From NCBI GenBank assembly GCA_934085595.1, contig CAKOHK010000011.1, positions 1 to 34,409 on the forward strand: a stretch of 34,409 nt of DNA. The letters are read 5' to 3'. The position numbers were made by a program, and so were the translations under genes. How positions within the stretch are numbered: position 1 is the stretch's first letter; each line of letters starts with the position of its first letter. This stretch comes from an uncultured Bacilli bacterium. GTDB taxonomy: Bacteria > Bacillota_I > Bacilli_A > RF39 > UBA660. A model generated the notes under the pieces. The model did no database searches, was not told the DNA's origin, and was given only the letters and a program-made list of their open reading frames with translations. Positions 21,279 through 30,438 of the stretch are shown one piece after another.

Positions 21279-22985
21279 TCATTTTACTTCTTCGTGTGTA
21301 TCTTCTTCCAACTTTCTATATGCGATTTTACCTACTAATGTCTTAGGCAAACTATCTCTAAACTCATACACATATGGTAAAGAATATCTAGCAAGTTTCT
21401 TTTCCATATATTTTCTAATTTCTTTTTCTGTATCTTTAGAAGCTTTAACACCATCATTTAATACAATAAATGCTTTAGCAACTTGTACTTTTTTAGGATG
21501 TGGTATTCCAATAACAGTACTTGTAAGTACATATGGATGTTCATTTAATATTCCTTCAACATAACTAGGATAAATATTATATCCATTAGATACTATCATT
21601 CTTTTAAGTCTTTGTCTAAAATAAACATACCCATCTTTATCCATATACCCTATATCACCTGTATGAAGCCATATCTTTTTATCTTCATGTTCTTGTAAAG
21701 CAAGCATTGTTTCTTCTATATTATTTAAATATCCCATCATTACAGTAGGAGAACTTATACATATCTCACCATTTTCCATAAGAGGCACTTCTTCATGAGT
21801 TCCACCATATACAATTTTATAATCTGTATCAGGAAAAGGAACACCAATAGATCCTTCTCTATATTTACCAGTAGGGGTAAGACAAGTCGCAGCACTCGAT
21901 TCAGTAAGTCCATAACCAATTCTAACCTCAGCACTACTTCCATGCTCTTTTAAACATTCATCAACTTTCTTTTTAAGTTCAAAAGACATAAAATCTCCAC
22001 CACTAATACAAGTCTTCAAACTACTTAAATCTTTTTTACCAATACTACTATTAACAAGTGTTTCATATAAAGATGGAACAGCACATACTATACTAGGTTT
22101 ATGTTTTTTAATAATACTTACAAACTCTTTAGGTTTAAATGATGGTATAAGTATAACTTTCATACCACAACATAAAGTAGTATGAATACACACTCCAAGC
22201 CCAAATCCATGGAATATAGGTAATATAGCAAGTATACTCTCACCAGGAAGTGAAGTTTCAACCATCATATGACACCCAAGAGCAAGAGCATTAAAATTAT
22301 TATTAGAAAGCATTATACCCTTAGGTTCACCACTAGTACCACCACTATATAATATAACAGCTAAATCATTAGGTCCCTTTAAAGTTGCAATCTCTCCTTT
22401 ATAATCAAAACCATAATTCATAAACTCATTCCAAGTCATAATATTATCAGTAAGTTCAATCTTAGGTATAACTCCTCTATTTTTAAACTTATATAAAAAC
22501 TTTTTAATAGGTTTTAAATTATTAGATGCACTAGCTACTACTATCTTATTAATTGTAGTATTATCTACTATATTATGTATTTTCTCATATGCAAGATCTA
22601 TAACTAATAAAAACTTAGAAGAACAATCATTTATATATTTTTCTATTTCTTTTTCTCCAGATAAAGGATGTATCATAGAAGATACTGCTCCTATCATATT
22701 AACAGCATAAAACATCATTAATGCTACTGGTGTATTTGGCATACATATAGATACTGTATCATTTTCACGAACACCTTGTGCTCTTAAACTCTTAGCTGTA
22801 TCTCTTATTTTCTCATAAAAAGCTCTATATGTTACAGTTGTTCCATAATATTCATACGCTATATATTCTGGATACCTAGCAACTGCTTCAAGTAAATATC
22901 CAACCATTGTATTATTAGGATATACAAGTTTATCTTTTACATTCTCCGGATAAAACTGTGTCCAAGGTCTATTTTTATTGTTCAT
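21279..22985 (-). CDS. AMP-forming acyl-CoA synthetase/ligase (class I adenylate-forming)
   Basis: About 568 residues, the usual length. It would activate a carboxylic (probably fatty) acid as acyl-AMP and transfer it to CoA or another thiol. Motifs: the P-loop YSGGTSGEPKG (about 218-228), YGLTESSAATCL (about 352-363), HTGDIGYMDKDGY (about 429-441), RQRLKRMIVSNGYNIYP (hinge and A8) and the A10 Lys in LPKTLVGKIAYRKL near the C-terminus, so the active site is complete. I take the ATG at 22985, overlapping the acyltransferase-like gene by 11 bases; a GTG at 22997 is possible. No Shine-Dalgarno is seen, consistent with translational coupling. The substrate cannot be read from sequence. Confidence 0.9.
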   Translation of the reverse strand: MNNKNRPWTQFYPENVKDKLVYPNNTMVGYLLEAVARYPEYIAYEYYGTTVTYRAFYEKIRDTAKSLRAQGVRENDTVSICMPNTPVALMMFYAVNMIGAVSSMIHPLSGEKEIEKYINDCSSKFLLVIDLAYEKIHNIVDNTTINKIVVASASNNLKPIKKFLYKFKNRGVIPKIELTDNIMTWNEFMNYGFDYKGEIATLKGPNDLAVILYSGGTSGEPKGIMLSNNNFNALALGCHMMVETSLPGESILAILPIFHGFGLGVCIHTTLCCGMKVILIPSFKPKEFVSIIKKHKPSIVCAVPSLYETLVNSSIGKKDLSSLKTCISGGDFMSFELKKKVDECLKEHGSSAEVRIGYGLTESSAATCLTPTGKYREGSIGVPFPDTDYKIVYGGTHEEVPLMENGEICISSPTVMMGYLNNIEETMLALQEHEDKKIWLHTGDIGYMDKDGYVYFRQRLKRMIVSNGYNIYPSYVEGILNEHPYVLTSTVIGIPHPKKVQVAKAFIVLNDGVKASKDTEKEIRKYMEKKLARYSLPYVYEFRDSLPKTLVGKIAYRKLEEDTHEEVK

Positions 22986-23835
22986 TATATTTTTCACTTA
23001 TCGCGTCCTCCAACACTTCTGGATTTTCTAAAATACTAGCAAATAATTTACATGCACTGGCAAAATAAAATCCATCAGCTATTCTCTCATCACAGTTAAC
23101 CCCAAAATCACATACATCACATATATATTCTTTTCCATCTTTATCTATCATTTTATCTTTATGTATTTGTCCAATAGTAATAAGCATAGAACTAGTACCA
23201 AAATCAGTAAGATTATGATAAATAGAACCTATACCAAAATTACCTAAATTACTCACTATCGCACTACTATAATATATATTATCTTTCATAAGCGAAAGCG
23301 GTAAAAATCCCTTCTTATCAAGCCACTTATATATACCAACCAAAGGAACTCTTATTATTCTAGGTAACTTCCCTATCTTATCAACAGCATTATTTGTATT
23401 CTCTTTATTATTTTCATTTTTCTTATCTCTTACCTTATTAACTCTATTACTTATCTTATCTCTAACACTATATACATTATCATCTTTATCAAAATTAATA
23501 TTAATCATTACCTCTTCACTCTTATCAGTAAAATCTATTTTAGCTATAAAAGATATAATAACATCATTTCTAACATAAGTATTTTTATCACATATAAATC
23601 TATTTAATTTAGGCTTATCATAAAATAATTTAGCTAAAGCAGTACAAAAAACATGAAAATAAGTAAGTTTATTTTCACTATCATTTTTATGTTTATTAAC
23701 AAACTTAACTAAATTAGTTACATCTATCTTAAAATTAATATACACATCTGAATCACATCTATTTGGTTTAAGACATACAAGTATATTATGTAATCCATCT
23801 ATATCTTTAACAAGTTTCCCATCTTTTCTATTCAT
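22975..23835 (-). CDS. 2-oxoacid dehydrogenase E2-like acyltransferase domain protein, catalytic His replaced
   Basis: A 286-residue protein of the chloramphenicol acetyltransferase/E2 superfamily. It has no lipoyl or subunit-binding domain, so it is not a true dehydrogenase E2. Residues about 30-85 match the E2 N-terminal catalytic core (NFKIDVTNLVKFV, LTYFHVFCTALAKLFYDKPKLNRF), a charged insert (about 130-150, Lys/Asn/Glu-rich) follows, then SNLGNFGIGSIYHNL and FGTSSMLITIGQI as in the superfamily. The usual HxxxDG active-site motif reads ERIADG here: Glu instead of His. GGTGA precedes the ATG. It is co-transcribed with the acyl-CoA ligase, which suggests joint work on an activated acyl group. 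Confidence 0.8.
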   Translation of the reverse strand: MNRKDGKLVKDIDGLHNILVCLKPNRCDSDVYINFKIDVTNLVKFVNKHKNDSENKLTYFHVFCTALAKLFYDKPKLNRFICDKNTYVRNDVIISFIAKIDFTDKSEEVMININFDKDDNVYSVRDKISNRVNKVRDKKNENNKENTNNAVDKIGKLPRIIRVPLVGIYKWLDKKGFLPLSLMKDNIYYSSAIVSNLGNFGIGSIYHNLTDFGTSSMLITIGQIHKDKMIDKDGKEYICDVCDFGVNCDERIADGFYFASACKLFASILENPEVLEDAISEKYNEQ

Positions 23836-23852
23836 TAAACTTCACCATAACA

Positions 23853-23881
23853 ATTATATTGTATTTTAATATTAAATGCAA
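23853..23881 (-). promoter_or_regulatory. Promoter of the acyltransferase-ligase operon
   Basis: TTGCAT (23876-23881), 17 bases, TATAAT (23853-23858) on the minus strand, 17 bases before the ATG. Confidence 0.8.
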
Positions 23882-23885
23882 ATAT

Positions 23886-24836
23886 CTATTGTAAAAATAT
23901 ATAAGTATAATAAATTAGAAATAATAGTATCATAATAAAGCCTTCTTTTCTAGAAAGAACCTTATCATTACGAGCAAAATAATATAATGCAAAAGCTGCT
24001 ATATGTACAGCAAGAACATCTATTAAATTAAAATGATTTGATGTAAATCCACCATATATCATTAAAGGAAGTCCAAGTACTACTCCTATATTAAATATAT
24101 TAGTTCCTATTATATTACCTAATGCTATATCAAACTCACCCTTTTTAGCTGCTATAACTGTCATAGTCATTTCAGGAAGAGATGTACCAATAACAACAAA
24201 AGTCATAGTAATTATTTTTTCACTCACGTTAAGCATAGTAGCTAAGCTCTTAGCATTATCAACAACTAAATCACTAGCAAACACTATTACTACGCAGCAC
24301 ACTATCGCAAGAATAATACTAGTTATAGGTTTATATTTAGCTTTACTCATTTCAAGTATTCCTTGCTTAGCTTTAACAACAGACACTATATATGCTATAA
24401 AACTAACAAAAAACATAAAAAACAAAACACCACATATCCTATCTAATATAAAATCTTCTTTAAGTATATAATTAGCAGTTAATGAAATAGAAAACATAGA
24501 CGTAATTACTAGTAATATAGGAAGTTCTTTTTTAGTAACAGAACTTTTAACTTTAATAGGAGATATAACTGCTGCAAGCCCAACTATTAATAATATATTA
24601 ACAACATTACTACCTATAACATTAGCAAGAGCTATATCACCGCTTCCACTAGAAATACTATTAAAAGATATTGCAAGTTCAGGAGCACATGTTCCAAAAG
24701 CAGCAACTGTAAGAGCAATCATCATCTTAGACATATGAAGATTAGTAGCAATCGAACTAATCGCATCTACAAAAACATCTGATGCTTTAACAAGTAATAT
24801 AAAACCAATAATAAGTAATAATATAACTTTAATCAT
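23886..24836 (-). CDS. Calcium/sodium antiporter (CaCA family, YrbG-like)
   Basis: A 316-residue protein with about ten membrane helices in two inverted repeats. The alpha-1 repeat reads AAFGTCAPELAISFNS and later GSNVVNILLIVG; the alpha-2 repeat reads VVIGTSLPEMTMTVIA and GTNIFNIGVVLG. The acidic residues in the two (A/S)PE motifs are the ion ligands, so the protein should exchange Na+ for Ca2+ (or a related cation) across the cell membrane. GGAGA lies about 8 bases before the ATG. It is a single-gene unit between the lipid kinase and the acyltransferase operon. Confidence 0.95.
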   Translation of the reverse strand: MIKVILLLIIGFILLVKASDVFVDAISSIATNLHMSKMMIALTVAAFGTCAPELAISFNSISSGSGDIALANVIGSNVVNILLIVGLAAVISPIKVKSSVTKKELPILLVITSMFSISLTANYILKEDFILDRICGVLFFMFFVSFIAYIVSVVKAKQGILEMSKAKYKPITSIILAIVCCVVIVFASDLVVDNAKSLATMLNVSEKIITMTFVVIGTSLPEMTMTVIAAKKGEFDIALGNIIGTNIFNIGVVLGLPLMIYGGFTSNHFNLIDVLAVHIAAFALYYFARNDKVLSRKEGFIMILLFLIYYTYIFLQ

Positions 24837-24863
24837 GCTTTCTTCTCCTATTTTACATATATT

Positions 24864-24892
24864 ATTATAAAATATTTAAGAAAAATATACAA
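24864..24892 (-). promoter_or_regulatory. Promoter of the Ca/Na antiporter
   Basis: TTGTAT (24887-24892), 17 bases, TATAAT (24864-24869) on the minus strand. Confidence 0.75.
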
Positions 24893-24896
24893 CAAA

Positions 24897-24921
24897 TTAA
24901 AAAAGAAACAAAAAGTTTCTT
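24897..24921 (-). terminator. Terminator of the lipid kinase gene
   Basis: 7-bp stem AAGAAAC/GTTTCTT with a 5-base loop, followed by a T run on the minus strand, directly after the stop codon. Confidence 0.7.
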
Positions 24922-24922
24922 A

Positions 24923-25855
24923 TTACATCTCTATATCATCATCTTGATTTTGAAATAACACACCAGCATTCTTACTAGGAACAAGCATATAATTATCTTT
25001 ATTTATTTTAATTTCAAATGTTTTTTCATTATGTTTCATCTCATCTCCATCTATACACCAAGAAGGCGGAACTTCATCAAACTCTAGTTTAATATTATTA
25101 GTTTTAAAATATACAGTTCCAGGTATATTACTAATATTTCTTCTTGTTATATAATGTACATATTTAACTATATCCCATTTACTCTTAATATCCATAAGTA
25201 ATACTTCAAACATATTATCATCAAGCTTAACATCAGGAACTATATCATTAAGTCCACCTATTCTACTACTATTAGTAATAAATATAAATGAGAATCTTCC
25301 CTCTTTTACTTCACCATCAACAGTATATTTTATATTAAAGAATTTTAGTTTTTGTTTTAATTGTTGCATAGCATATATAGCATAAGCAAGTCTTCCATAT
25401 TTTTCTTTAAGTTTTCTAGGTGTAGCATATGATATATCTACAAAAGCTCCAAGACACGCAACATATACAAATGGACTTTTGTTAATAGTACATACATCTA
25501 TATTTTTAATAGTTCCATTAAGAAGCATTAAAACATTTTTATGTGTATTAGAAGTCATACCATACATATGAGCAACATCATTAACACTTCCAAGTGGTAA
25601 ATGCCCAAGTAATATTTTTTCTTTTCTTTCTATATTACCCGCAATAACTTCATTAAGCGTACCATCTCCACCAGCACACACTAATAAATCAACATCTTTT
25701 AATTTACGTGTAATCTCTCTAGCATGACCAGCATATTCAGTATAAATAAGTTCAGTTTCATAATTATAATTTTCAAACAATCTAAATATCTTATTCATAC
25801 TATTTCTATTAGTAAGCTTACCACTATTAGGATTATATATAATAACACATTTCAC
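24923..25855 (-). CDS. Diacylglycerol kinase-family lipid kinase (DagK/YegS-like)
   Basis: A 310-residue protein of the DAGK catalytic superfamily. It starts with VIIYNPNSGK (nucleotide-binding edge), has VCAGGDGTLNEVI (about 59-71), HLPLGSVNDVAHMYG (about 86-100; family usually GTxND), and the C-terminal WCIDGDE motif (family: xxxDGE). It would phosphorylate diacylglycerol, or a related lipid or sphingoid base, at the inner membrane face, feeding phosphatidic acid back into lipid synthesis; this recycling is needed when lipid-anchored cell-wall polymers are made. The start codon is GTG at 25855, preferred because GAGGTG lies 6 bases upstream. Single-gene unit. Confidence 0.92.
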   Translation of the reverse strand: MKCVIIYNPNSGKLTNRNSMNKIFRLFENYNYETELIYTEYAGHAREITRKLKDVDLLVCAGGDGTLNEVIAGNIERKEKILLGHLPLGSVNDVAHMYGMTSNTHKNVLMLLNGTIKNIDVCTINKSPFVYVACLGAFVDISYATPRKLKEKYGRLAYAIYAMQQLKQKLKFFNIKYTVDGEVKEGRFSFIFITNSSRIGGLNDIVPDVKLDDNMFEVLLMDIKSKWDIVKYVHYITRRNISNIPGTVYFKTNNIKLEFDEVPPSWCIDGDEMKHNEKTFEIKINKDNYMLVPSKNAGVLFQNQDDDIEM

Positions 25856-25871
25856 TCATATCACCTCTTTC

Positions 25872-25880
25872 ATTCTATCA
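25872..25880 (-). promoter_or_regulatory. Extended -10 of the lipid kinase promoter
   Basis: TG-A-TAGAAT on the minus strand. No good -35 is present, which is common for extended -10 promoters. Confidence 0.55.
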
Positions 25881-25906
25881 AAATAATAATTTATTTTCCA
25901 CAAATA

Positions 25907-27427
25907 TTACAAACTTTCCATTTTAATAACAACTATATCTTTATATATAAATACGCTTTCACTACTAGGATAACTATTTTTATCTTTTAACATATTAATT
26001 ATTTCATTTTCTTCCTCATTACTTATATATTTAGAAGCATCCAAAACATCAACACCTAGTATATTAAAAGCAGTTATAATATCACCCTTCATATGTAAAA
26101 AAGACCATTTAACCGCAGCATTATCACTATAAGCTTTAGAATATGGAAAATGAGGAGTTAAATCCCATTCATCCCTATAAATATAATATTTCTTTTCTTT
26201 AGGAAGAAGATTATATCCATAAGTACTTTCAATTCTCATTTGTAATCTATTTAAATATGCAAAATTACTATTCATAACATTATAAGACATAACAAAATAC
26301 TTATTCGCAGTAATAATCATATTAATAAGAATAATACAAAGTATCACTGTAAAAACATTAACAATTTTCTTATATTTAATATTATCTAAATATGATAACA
26401 AAACCCCATATAACATAGAATAAGGCATTAAAGTTAATAAATGATATATTTGTTTAGGCTTAAAAATCATCAAAATCCTAGGACTAAATATAAGTAAAAT
26501 AATTAATATAATCAATATAAAATACTTACATATCTTAACTCTAAAAAACAAAGAAATAATACTTATTAATAAAAATATAATTAACGTATAATGAACATAA
26601 ACATTAAATCCACCCTCAAAATCAGGATGAAATACTCTACCTAATAATCTAGGTATATCACAAAACATATCTTTAATATTAATACTAAACATCAAAGAAG
26701 CATCTTGATAATCAGAAAAAGATATATTAAATATCATATTAACTATTTTAGTAATAATGTAATACAAAATTAATGATAATAAAACTATAATTATTTTATA
26801 CCCTAATTTCTTAAAAAATAATTTAATATTTTTACACTCTATATATTCATTAATAATAATTCCAATTAAACCACACACTATAAAAACTATAAACATCTGG
26901 TATAAACTAGTACTAAAACATATTAATAACATACTAATTAAATAATCTTTATAATTACAAGCATTCTTAATCTTATATAAACTATATATAGAACATAAAT
27001 AACCAAGTCCTATTATAAATTGCTGACTAGTATAAAAATAAATCATAAAATTAACAGGAAAACTTATAACAATACCAGCTATAATTATACCTAATATCTT
27101 ATTTTTAATATCAAAAGTTTTAATAAATAAAACACCAGAAAAAGCAAATAAAATACTATTTATTATCAAACATAAAAATGTAGAAGGATAATAGTCAAAT
27201 ATAAAACCAATCAAAGCCCATCCCCATCTACCAACAGATAAATAATTATGATAATCACTCATCTCACTACCAACAAATAAATCATCTATACCATCTATAT
27301 TATATATACTATTAAACCCAGCATACCCATAAACTAAAAATGATATTATAAATAATATAATAAGTGATTTCTTATTATCAAAAACAAACTTTTTAATTTT
27401 ATTATATATTTTATTCATACTATTCAC
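25907..27427 (-). CDS. Multi-pass membrane protein, probably GtrII-like glucosyl transferase
   Basis: About 506 residues with some eleven membrane helices and a C-terminal extracytoplasmic domain of about 110 residues (from NVMNSNFAYLNRLQMRIE). Residues 36-66 contain NIDGIDDLF and SVGRWGWALI, the acidic motif followed by GRW that is typical of the GtrII/Glucos_trans_II family of polyprenyl-phosphate-dependent glycosyltransferases, with the acidic residues in the first external loop. It would transfer a sugar to a cell-surface glycan outside the membrane. No Shine-Dalgarno is present: an extended -10 ends 6 bases before a GTG at 27427, while the first ATG is at 27418. Single-gene unit, divergent from the PBP gene. 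Confidence 0.7.
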   Translation of the reverse strand: MNSMNKIYNKIKKFVFDNKKSLIILFIISFLVYGYAGFNSIYNIDGIDDLFVGSEMSDYHNYLSVGRWGWALIGFIFDYYPSTFLCLIINSILFAFSGVLFIKTFDIKNKILGIIIAGIVISFPVNFMIYFYTSQQFIIGLGYLCSIYSLYKIKNACNYKDYLISMLLICFSTSLYQMFIVFIVCGLIGIIINEYIECKNIKLFFKKLGYKIIIVLLSLILYYIITKIVNMIFNISFSDYQDASLMFSINIKDMFCDIPRLLGRVFHPDFEGGFNVYVHYTLIIFLLISIISLFFRVKICKYFILIILIILLIFSPRILMIFKPKQIYHLLTLMPYSMLYGVLLSYLDNIKYKKIVNVFTVILCIILINMIITANKYFVMSYNVMNSNFAYLNRLQMRIESTYGYNLLPKEKKYYIYRDEWDLTPHFPYSKAYSDNAAVKWSFLHMKGDIITAFNILGVDVLDASKYISNEEENEIINMLKDKNSYPSSESVFIYKDIVVIKMESL

Positions 27428-27433
27428 AAAATA

Positions 27434-27442
27434 AGTATATCA
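27434..27442 (-). promoter_or_regulatory. Extended -10 immediately before the GtrII-like gene
   Basis: TG-A-TATACT, then TATTTT, then GTG on the minus strand. The start site is expected at the GTG (27427). Confidence 0.6.
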
Positions 27443-27522
27443 CTCATAACTAAAAACTTAAATAAAAATTAATACACAACTGAATAATATATTAAATACA
27501 AGCAAATACTAATAATGGTATT

Positions 27523-29523
27523 ATGAAAAAGTTAAATAGTAAAAAATATAAAAATAATTTAAAAAAAGCAAAATCAAAAAAACATAATTATATTCTAAAT
27601 ACAATTATTACTTTAATGTACATTTTTTTAGTTGTATTTATTGGTTTTAGTTTATATATTTATTTAACAGCTCCTAGTTTTGATGAAGAATTACTTTATA
27701 AAAAAGAATCATCTAATTTATATGATAACAATCTTAATCTAATAGCGACAATTGGTACAGAAAAAAGGCAAGTAATTTCTTATGATGACATAGGTGAAGT
27801 TTTAATAGACGCTATAGTTTCTGCAGAGGATTCTAGATTTTATATGCATAATGGTTTTGATGCACCTAGGTTTTTTAAAGCTTCGGTTTACTGGTTAAGA
27901 GGTATTGATAATGGTGGCGCATCCACCTTAGGTATGCAAATATCTAAAAATACTTTCACAAATACTAATTCAAAAGGAATAGAAGGTATAATTAGAAAGT
28001 TTAAAGATATTTATATGTCAGTATTTAAATTAAATAAAAATTACTCAAAAAAGGAAGTATTAGAGTTTTATGTAAATGCTCCATATCTAGGAAGTGGTTC
28101 TTATGGAGTTGAACAAGCATCACTTACATATTTTAATAAACACGCTAAAGATTTAACACTTGTTGAAGCAGCAACCATCGCAGGATTATTTCAAGCACCA
28201 AGTAAATATGACCCAATACTATATCCAGAAAATGCTAATATAAGGAAAAATACAATAATAGATCTTATGTTAAGACATGGTTACATAAATGAAAAAGAAG
28301 CAGAATGTGCAAAAAATATAAATGTAGAAGATATAGTAAGAAAAGAGAACTTAAATCTAAGTCCATATCAAGGTTTCATAGATACAGTAGTTGAAGAAAT
28401 AATAAAAAAAGAAAACATAAATCCATACGAAACATCAATGGACATTTACACGGCAATGGATAGAAATAGTCAAAATGTAATTAATGACTTTTATAAAAAT
28501 TACAATTTCAAAGATGATAAAGTACAAGTAGGTATAGGTGTAATAAATAATGATAATGGTGAAATAATCGCAGTCGGCGCAGGTAGAAATAAAACTACAG
28601 AACTATCATTAAACTATGCTACAGGAATAAAAAGACACCCAGGAAGTACTGCAAAGCCATTATTTGACTATGGACCAGGTATTGAATATAACGGATGGTC
28701 ATCAAGTACTCTTTTTGAAGATTCTAAAGTAAAATACACAAATGGTGGTTATATAAAAAATATAGATGGAAAATATTTAGGAACATTAACTTTAAAAGAA
28801 TGCCTAGTTAAATCAAGAAACACATGTGCATTAAAAGCATTTAAAAGAGTTAAAAATAGTAATATAAATAAGTTTGTAACATCTCTTGGAATAACTCCAG
28901 AATATTTAAATAAAAATAGTACTTATATAAATGAAGCACATTCAATCGGAGCGTTCACTGGTGTAAGTCCAATAACTCTAGCCGGTGCATATCAAGCTTT
29001 TGGAAATGGAGGAATATATAACGAACCTCACTCATATAGAAAAATAATATATAAATCATCTCTAGGAAACATAGAACAAGAAAGAAATTATATATCAAGA
29101 AGAGCTATGAAAGAAACAACCGCATACATAATATCAGATATATTAAAAAATGTTACAAGTAGTAAAACTAAAATCAAAGGTACAGATATAGCTACCAAAA
29201 CAGGAACAAGTAGTTATGATGAAGCAGCACTAAAAAAACTACATTTACCATCTTCAGTAGTAAGAGATTCATGGACAGTAACATTCACTAAAAGTCATAC
29301 TATATCTATATGGTACGGATATGATGAACTATATAAAAAGAATTATATAACAAATAACGCATCATTTAATGAAAGAGTTAAAATACAATCAAAAATAGTA
29401 AAAAAAATTGTTAATGAAGGTGAAAAGTTTAATAAACCTAAAGGAATAATTACAACTAAAGAAATAATTACAAATGAAGATGGAACTGAAAAAACTATAA
29501 CTGGATTAAAAGCAAAAAATTAA
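27523..29523 (+). CDS. Class A penicillin-binding protein (PBP1A-like)
   Basis: A 666-residue bifunctional peptidoglycan synthase. A basic cytoplasmic tail (1-24) is followed by one membrane helix (about 25-48). The GT51 glycosyltransferase domain (about 75-250) has SAEDSRFYMHNGFD with the catalytic Glu, GASTLGMQISKN (family consensus GGSTITQQ, so slightly divergent), and the second Glu region EVLEFYVNAPYLGSGSYG. The transpeptidase domain (about 310-620) has HPGSTAKP with the SxxK nucleophile, SRNT (SxN) and KTGTS. It polymerises lipid II and cross-links stems outside the membrane. No Shine-Dalgarno is visible; AATAAT ends 6 bases before the ATG. The sortase gene follows 67 bases later. Confidence 0.95.
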   Translation: MKKLNSKKYKNNLKKAKSKKHNYILNTIITLMYIFLVVFIGFSLYIYLTAPSFDEELLYKKESSNLYDNNLNLIATIGTEKRQVISYDDIGEVLIDAIVSAEDSRFYMHNGFDAPRFFKASVYWLRGIDNGGASTLGMQISKNTFTNTNSKGIEGIIRKFKDIYMSVFKLNKNYSKKEVLEFYVNAPYLGSGSYGVEQASLTYFNKHAKDLTLVEAATIAGLFQAPSKYDPILYPENANIRKNTIIDLMLRHGYINEKEAECAKNINVEDIVRKENLNLSPYQGFIDTVVEEIIKKENINPYETSMDIYTAMDRNSQNVINDFYKNYNFKDDKVQVGIGVINNDNGEIIAVGAGRNKTTELSLNYATGIKRHPGSTAKPLFDYGPGIEYNGWSSSTLFEDSKVKYTNGGYIKNIDGKYLGTLTLKECLVKSRNTCALKAFKRVKNSNINKFVTSLGITPEYLNKNSTYINEAHSIGAFTGVSPITLAGAYQAFGNGGIYNEPHSYRKIIYKSSLGNIEQERNYISRRAMKETTAYIISDILKNVTSSKTKIKGTDIATKTGTSSYDEAALKKLHLPSSVVRDSWTVTFTKSHTISIWYGYDELYKKNYITNNASFNERVKIQSKIVKKIVNEGEKFNKPKGIITTKEIITNEDGTEKTITGLKAKN

Positions 29524-29590
29524 TAAATAATTTAATATTAATTGTTAGTAAAATGTTCAAAAATATATTATAATACTTCTAGGAGATAGA

Positions 29591-30427
29591 ATGAAAAAGA
29601 AAAAGTTTTCACTTAAAAGAGTTAAATGGAAAAACGTAATACTAACAATTATACTTTTACTTAGTATAACAGCTTTTATATACTCATTAAAAAACTTTAT
29701 AAATTGGAATAAAGATAATATAAAATCAGAAAAAATTATTAATGAAATAAATGATTTAAATGTAGTTACAGAAACTAGCAATGAAGAAACAACTGAAATA
29801 ATTAATAGTGAAGAAGAAAAACCAAAAAGCATATATTGGTCATATATAAAAATGAATCTAATTAATGTTGATTTTAAAGAATTAAAAGAACGAAATAATG
29901 ATACAGTCGCATGGATTCAAGTAGGTGGTACTAATATTAATTATCCAGTAGTTCAAACAAAAGATAATAGTTATTATCTAACACATAGTTTTGATAAAAA
30001 ATATACTGATGCCGGCTGGGTATTTATGGATTATAGAAATGATAGTAATAACTTTGGTAAAAATACAATAATTTATGCACATGCAAGAAAAGATAGAACT
30101 ATGTTTGGCTCTTTAAAAAATATATTAACTAACAATTGGTACAAAGATAAAAATAATCATATTATAAAACTATCAACAGAAACAGAAAACACTTTATGGC
30201 AAGTATTTAGTGTATATCATATTAATACAGAAACATATTACATAACAGCATCATTTAAGTCTGATAATGATTATAAAGATTTCATAAAAACTATTAAAAA
30301 TAGAACAGCATTATATTTTAATACAAATGTAACTGAAAAAGATAAAATACTAACTTTATCAACATGTTATAACAAAAAACAAAAAGTGGTTTTACATGCT
30401 AAACTAATAAAAGTAGAGAAACGTTAA
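29591..30427 (+). CDS. Class B-type sortase
   Basis: A 278-residue protein with a basic N-terminus, one signal-anchor helix (about 16-34) and a Glu/Asn-rich linker. The sortase barrel (about 100-278) shows the class B pattern: TVAWIQVGGTNINYPVVQ, then YYLTHSFD, AGWVFMDYRND, the catalytic His in IIYAHARKD (about 160-168) and the catalytic Cys in LTLSTCYN (about 257-264). The residue aligned with the conserved Arg after the Cys appears to be Lys (KKQKVVLHAK). It would anchor sorting-signal proteins to peptidoglycan at the cell surface. AGGAGA precedes the ATG. It sits downstream of the PBP; no substrate with an LPxTG- or NPxTG-like C-terminus is encoded in the window. Confidence 0.92.
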   Translation: MKKKKFSLKRVKWKNVILTIILLLSITAFIYSLKNFINWNKDNIKSEKIINEINDLNVVTETSNEETTEIINSEEEKPKSIYWSYIKMNLINVDFKELKERNNDTVAWIQVGGTNINYPVVQTKDNSYYLTHSFDKKYTDAGWVFMDYRNDSNNFGKNTIIYAHARKDRTMFGSLKNILTNNWYKDKNNHIIKLSTETENTLWQVFSVYHINTETYYITASFKSDNDYKDFIKTIKNRTALYFNTNVTEKDKILTLSTCYNKKQKVVLHAKLIKVEKR

Positions 30428-30438
30428 TCTCTACTTTT
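30409..30438. terminator. Hairpin shared by sortase and rluA-type gene ends
   Basis: Perfect 11-bp stem AAAAGTAGAGA/TCTCTACTTTT with an 8-base loop containing both stop codons. The T tails are only four long, extended by AT-rich sequence. Confidence 0.65.

Noticed and set aside
23886..24836. Possible riboswitch or long regulated leader before the antiporter or ZIP transporter genes
   Set aside because: The upstream gaps are short (under 90 bases) and hold only promoters and terminators; no conserved aptamer pattern was seen.
29557..29832. Minus-strand frame of 91 codons over the sortase gene start
   Set aside because: Antisense to the clear signal-anchor and linker of the sortase; hydrophobic Ser/Phe-rich composition is the usual mirror of Lys/Glu/Asn-rich coding.
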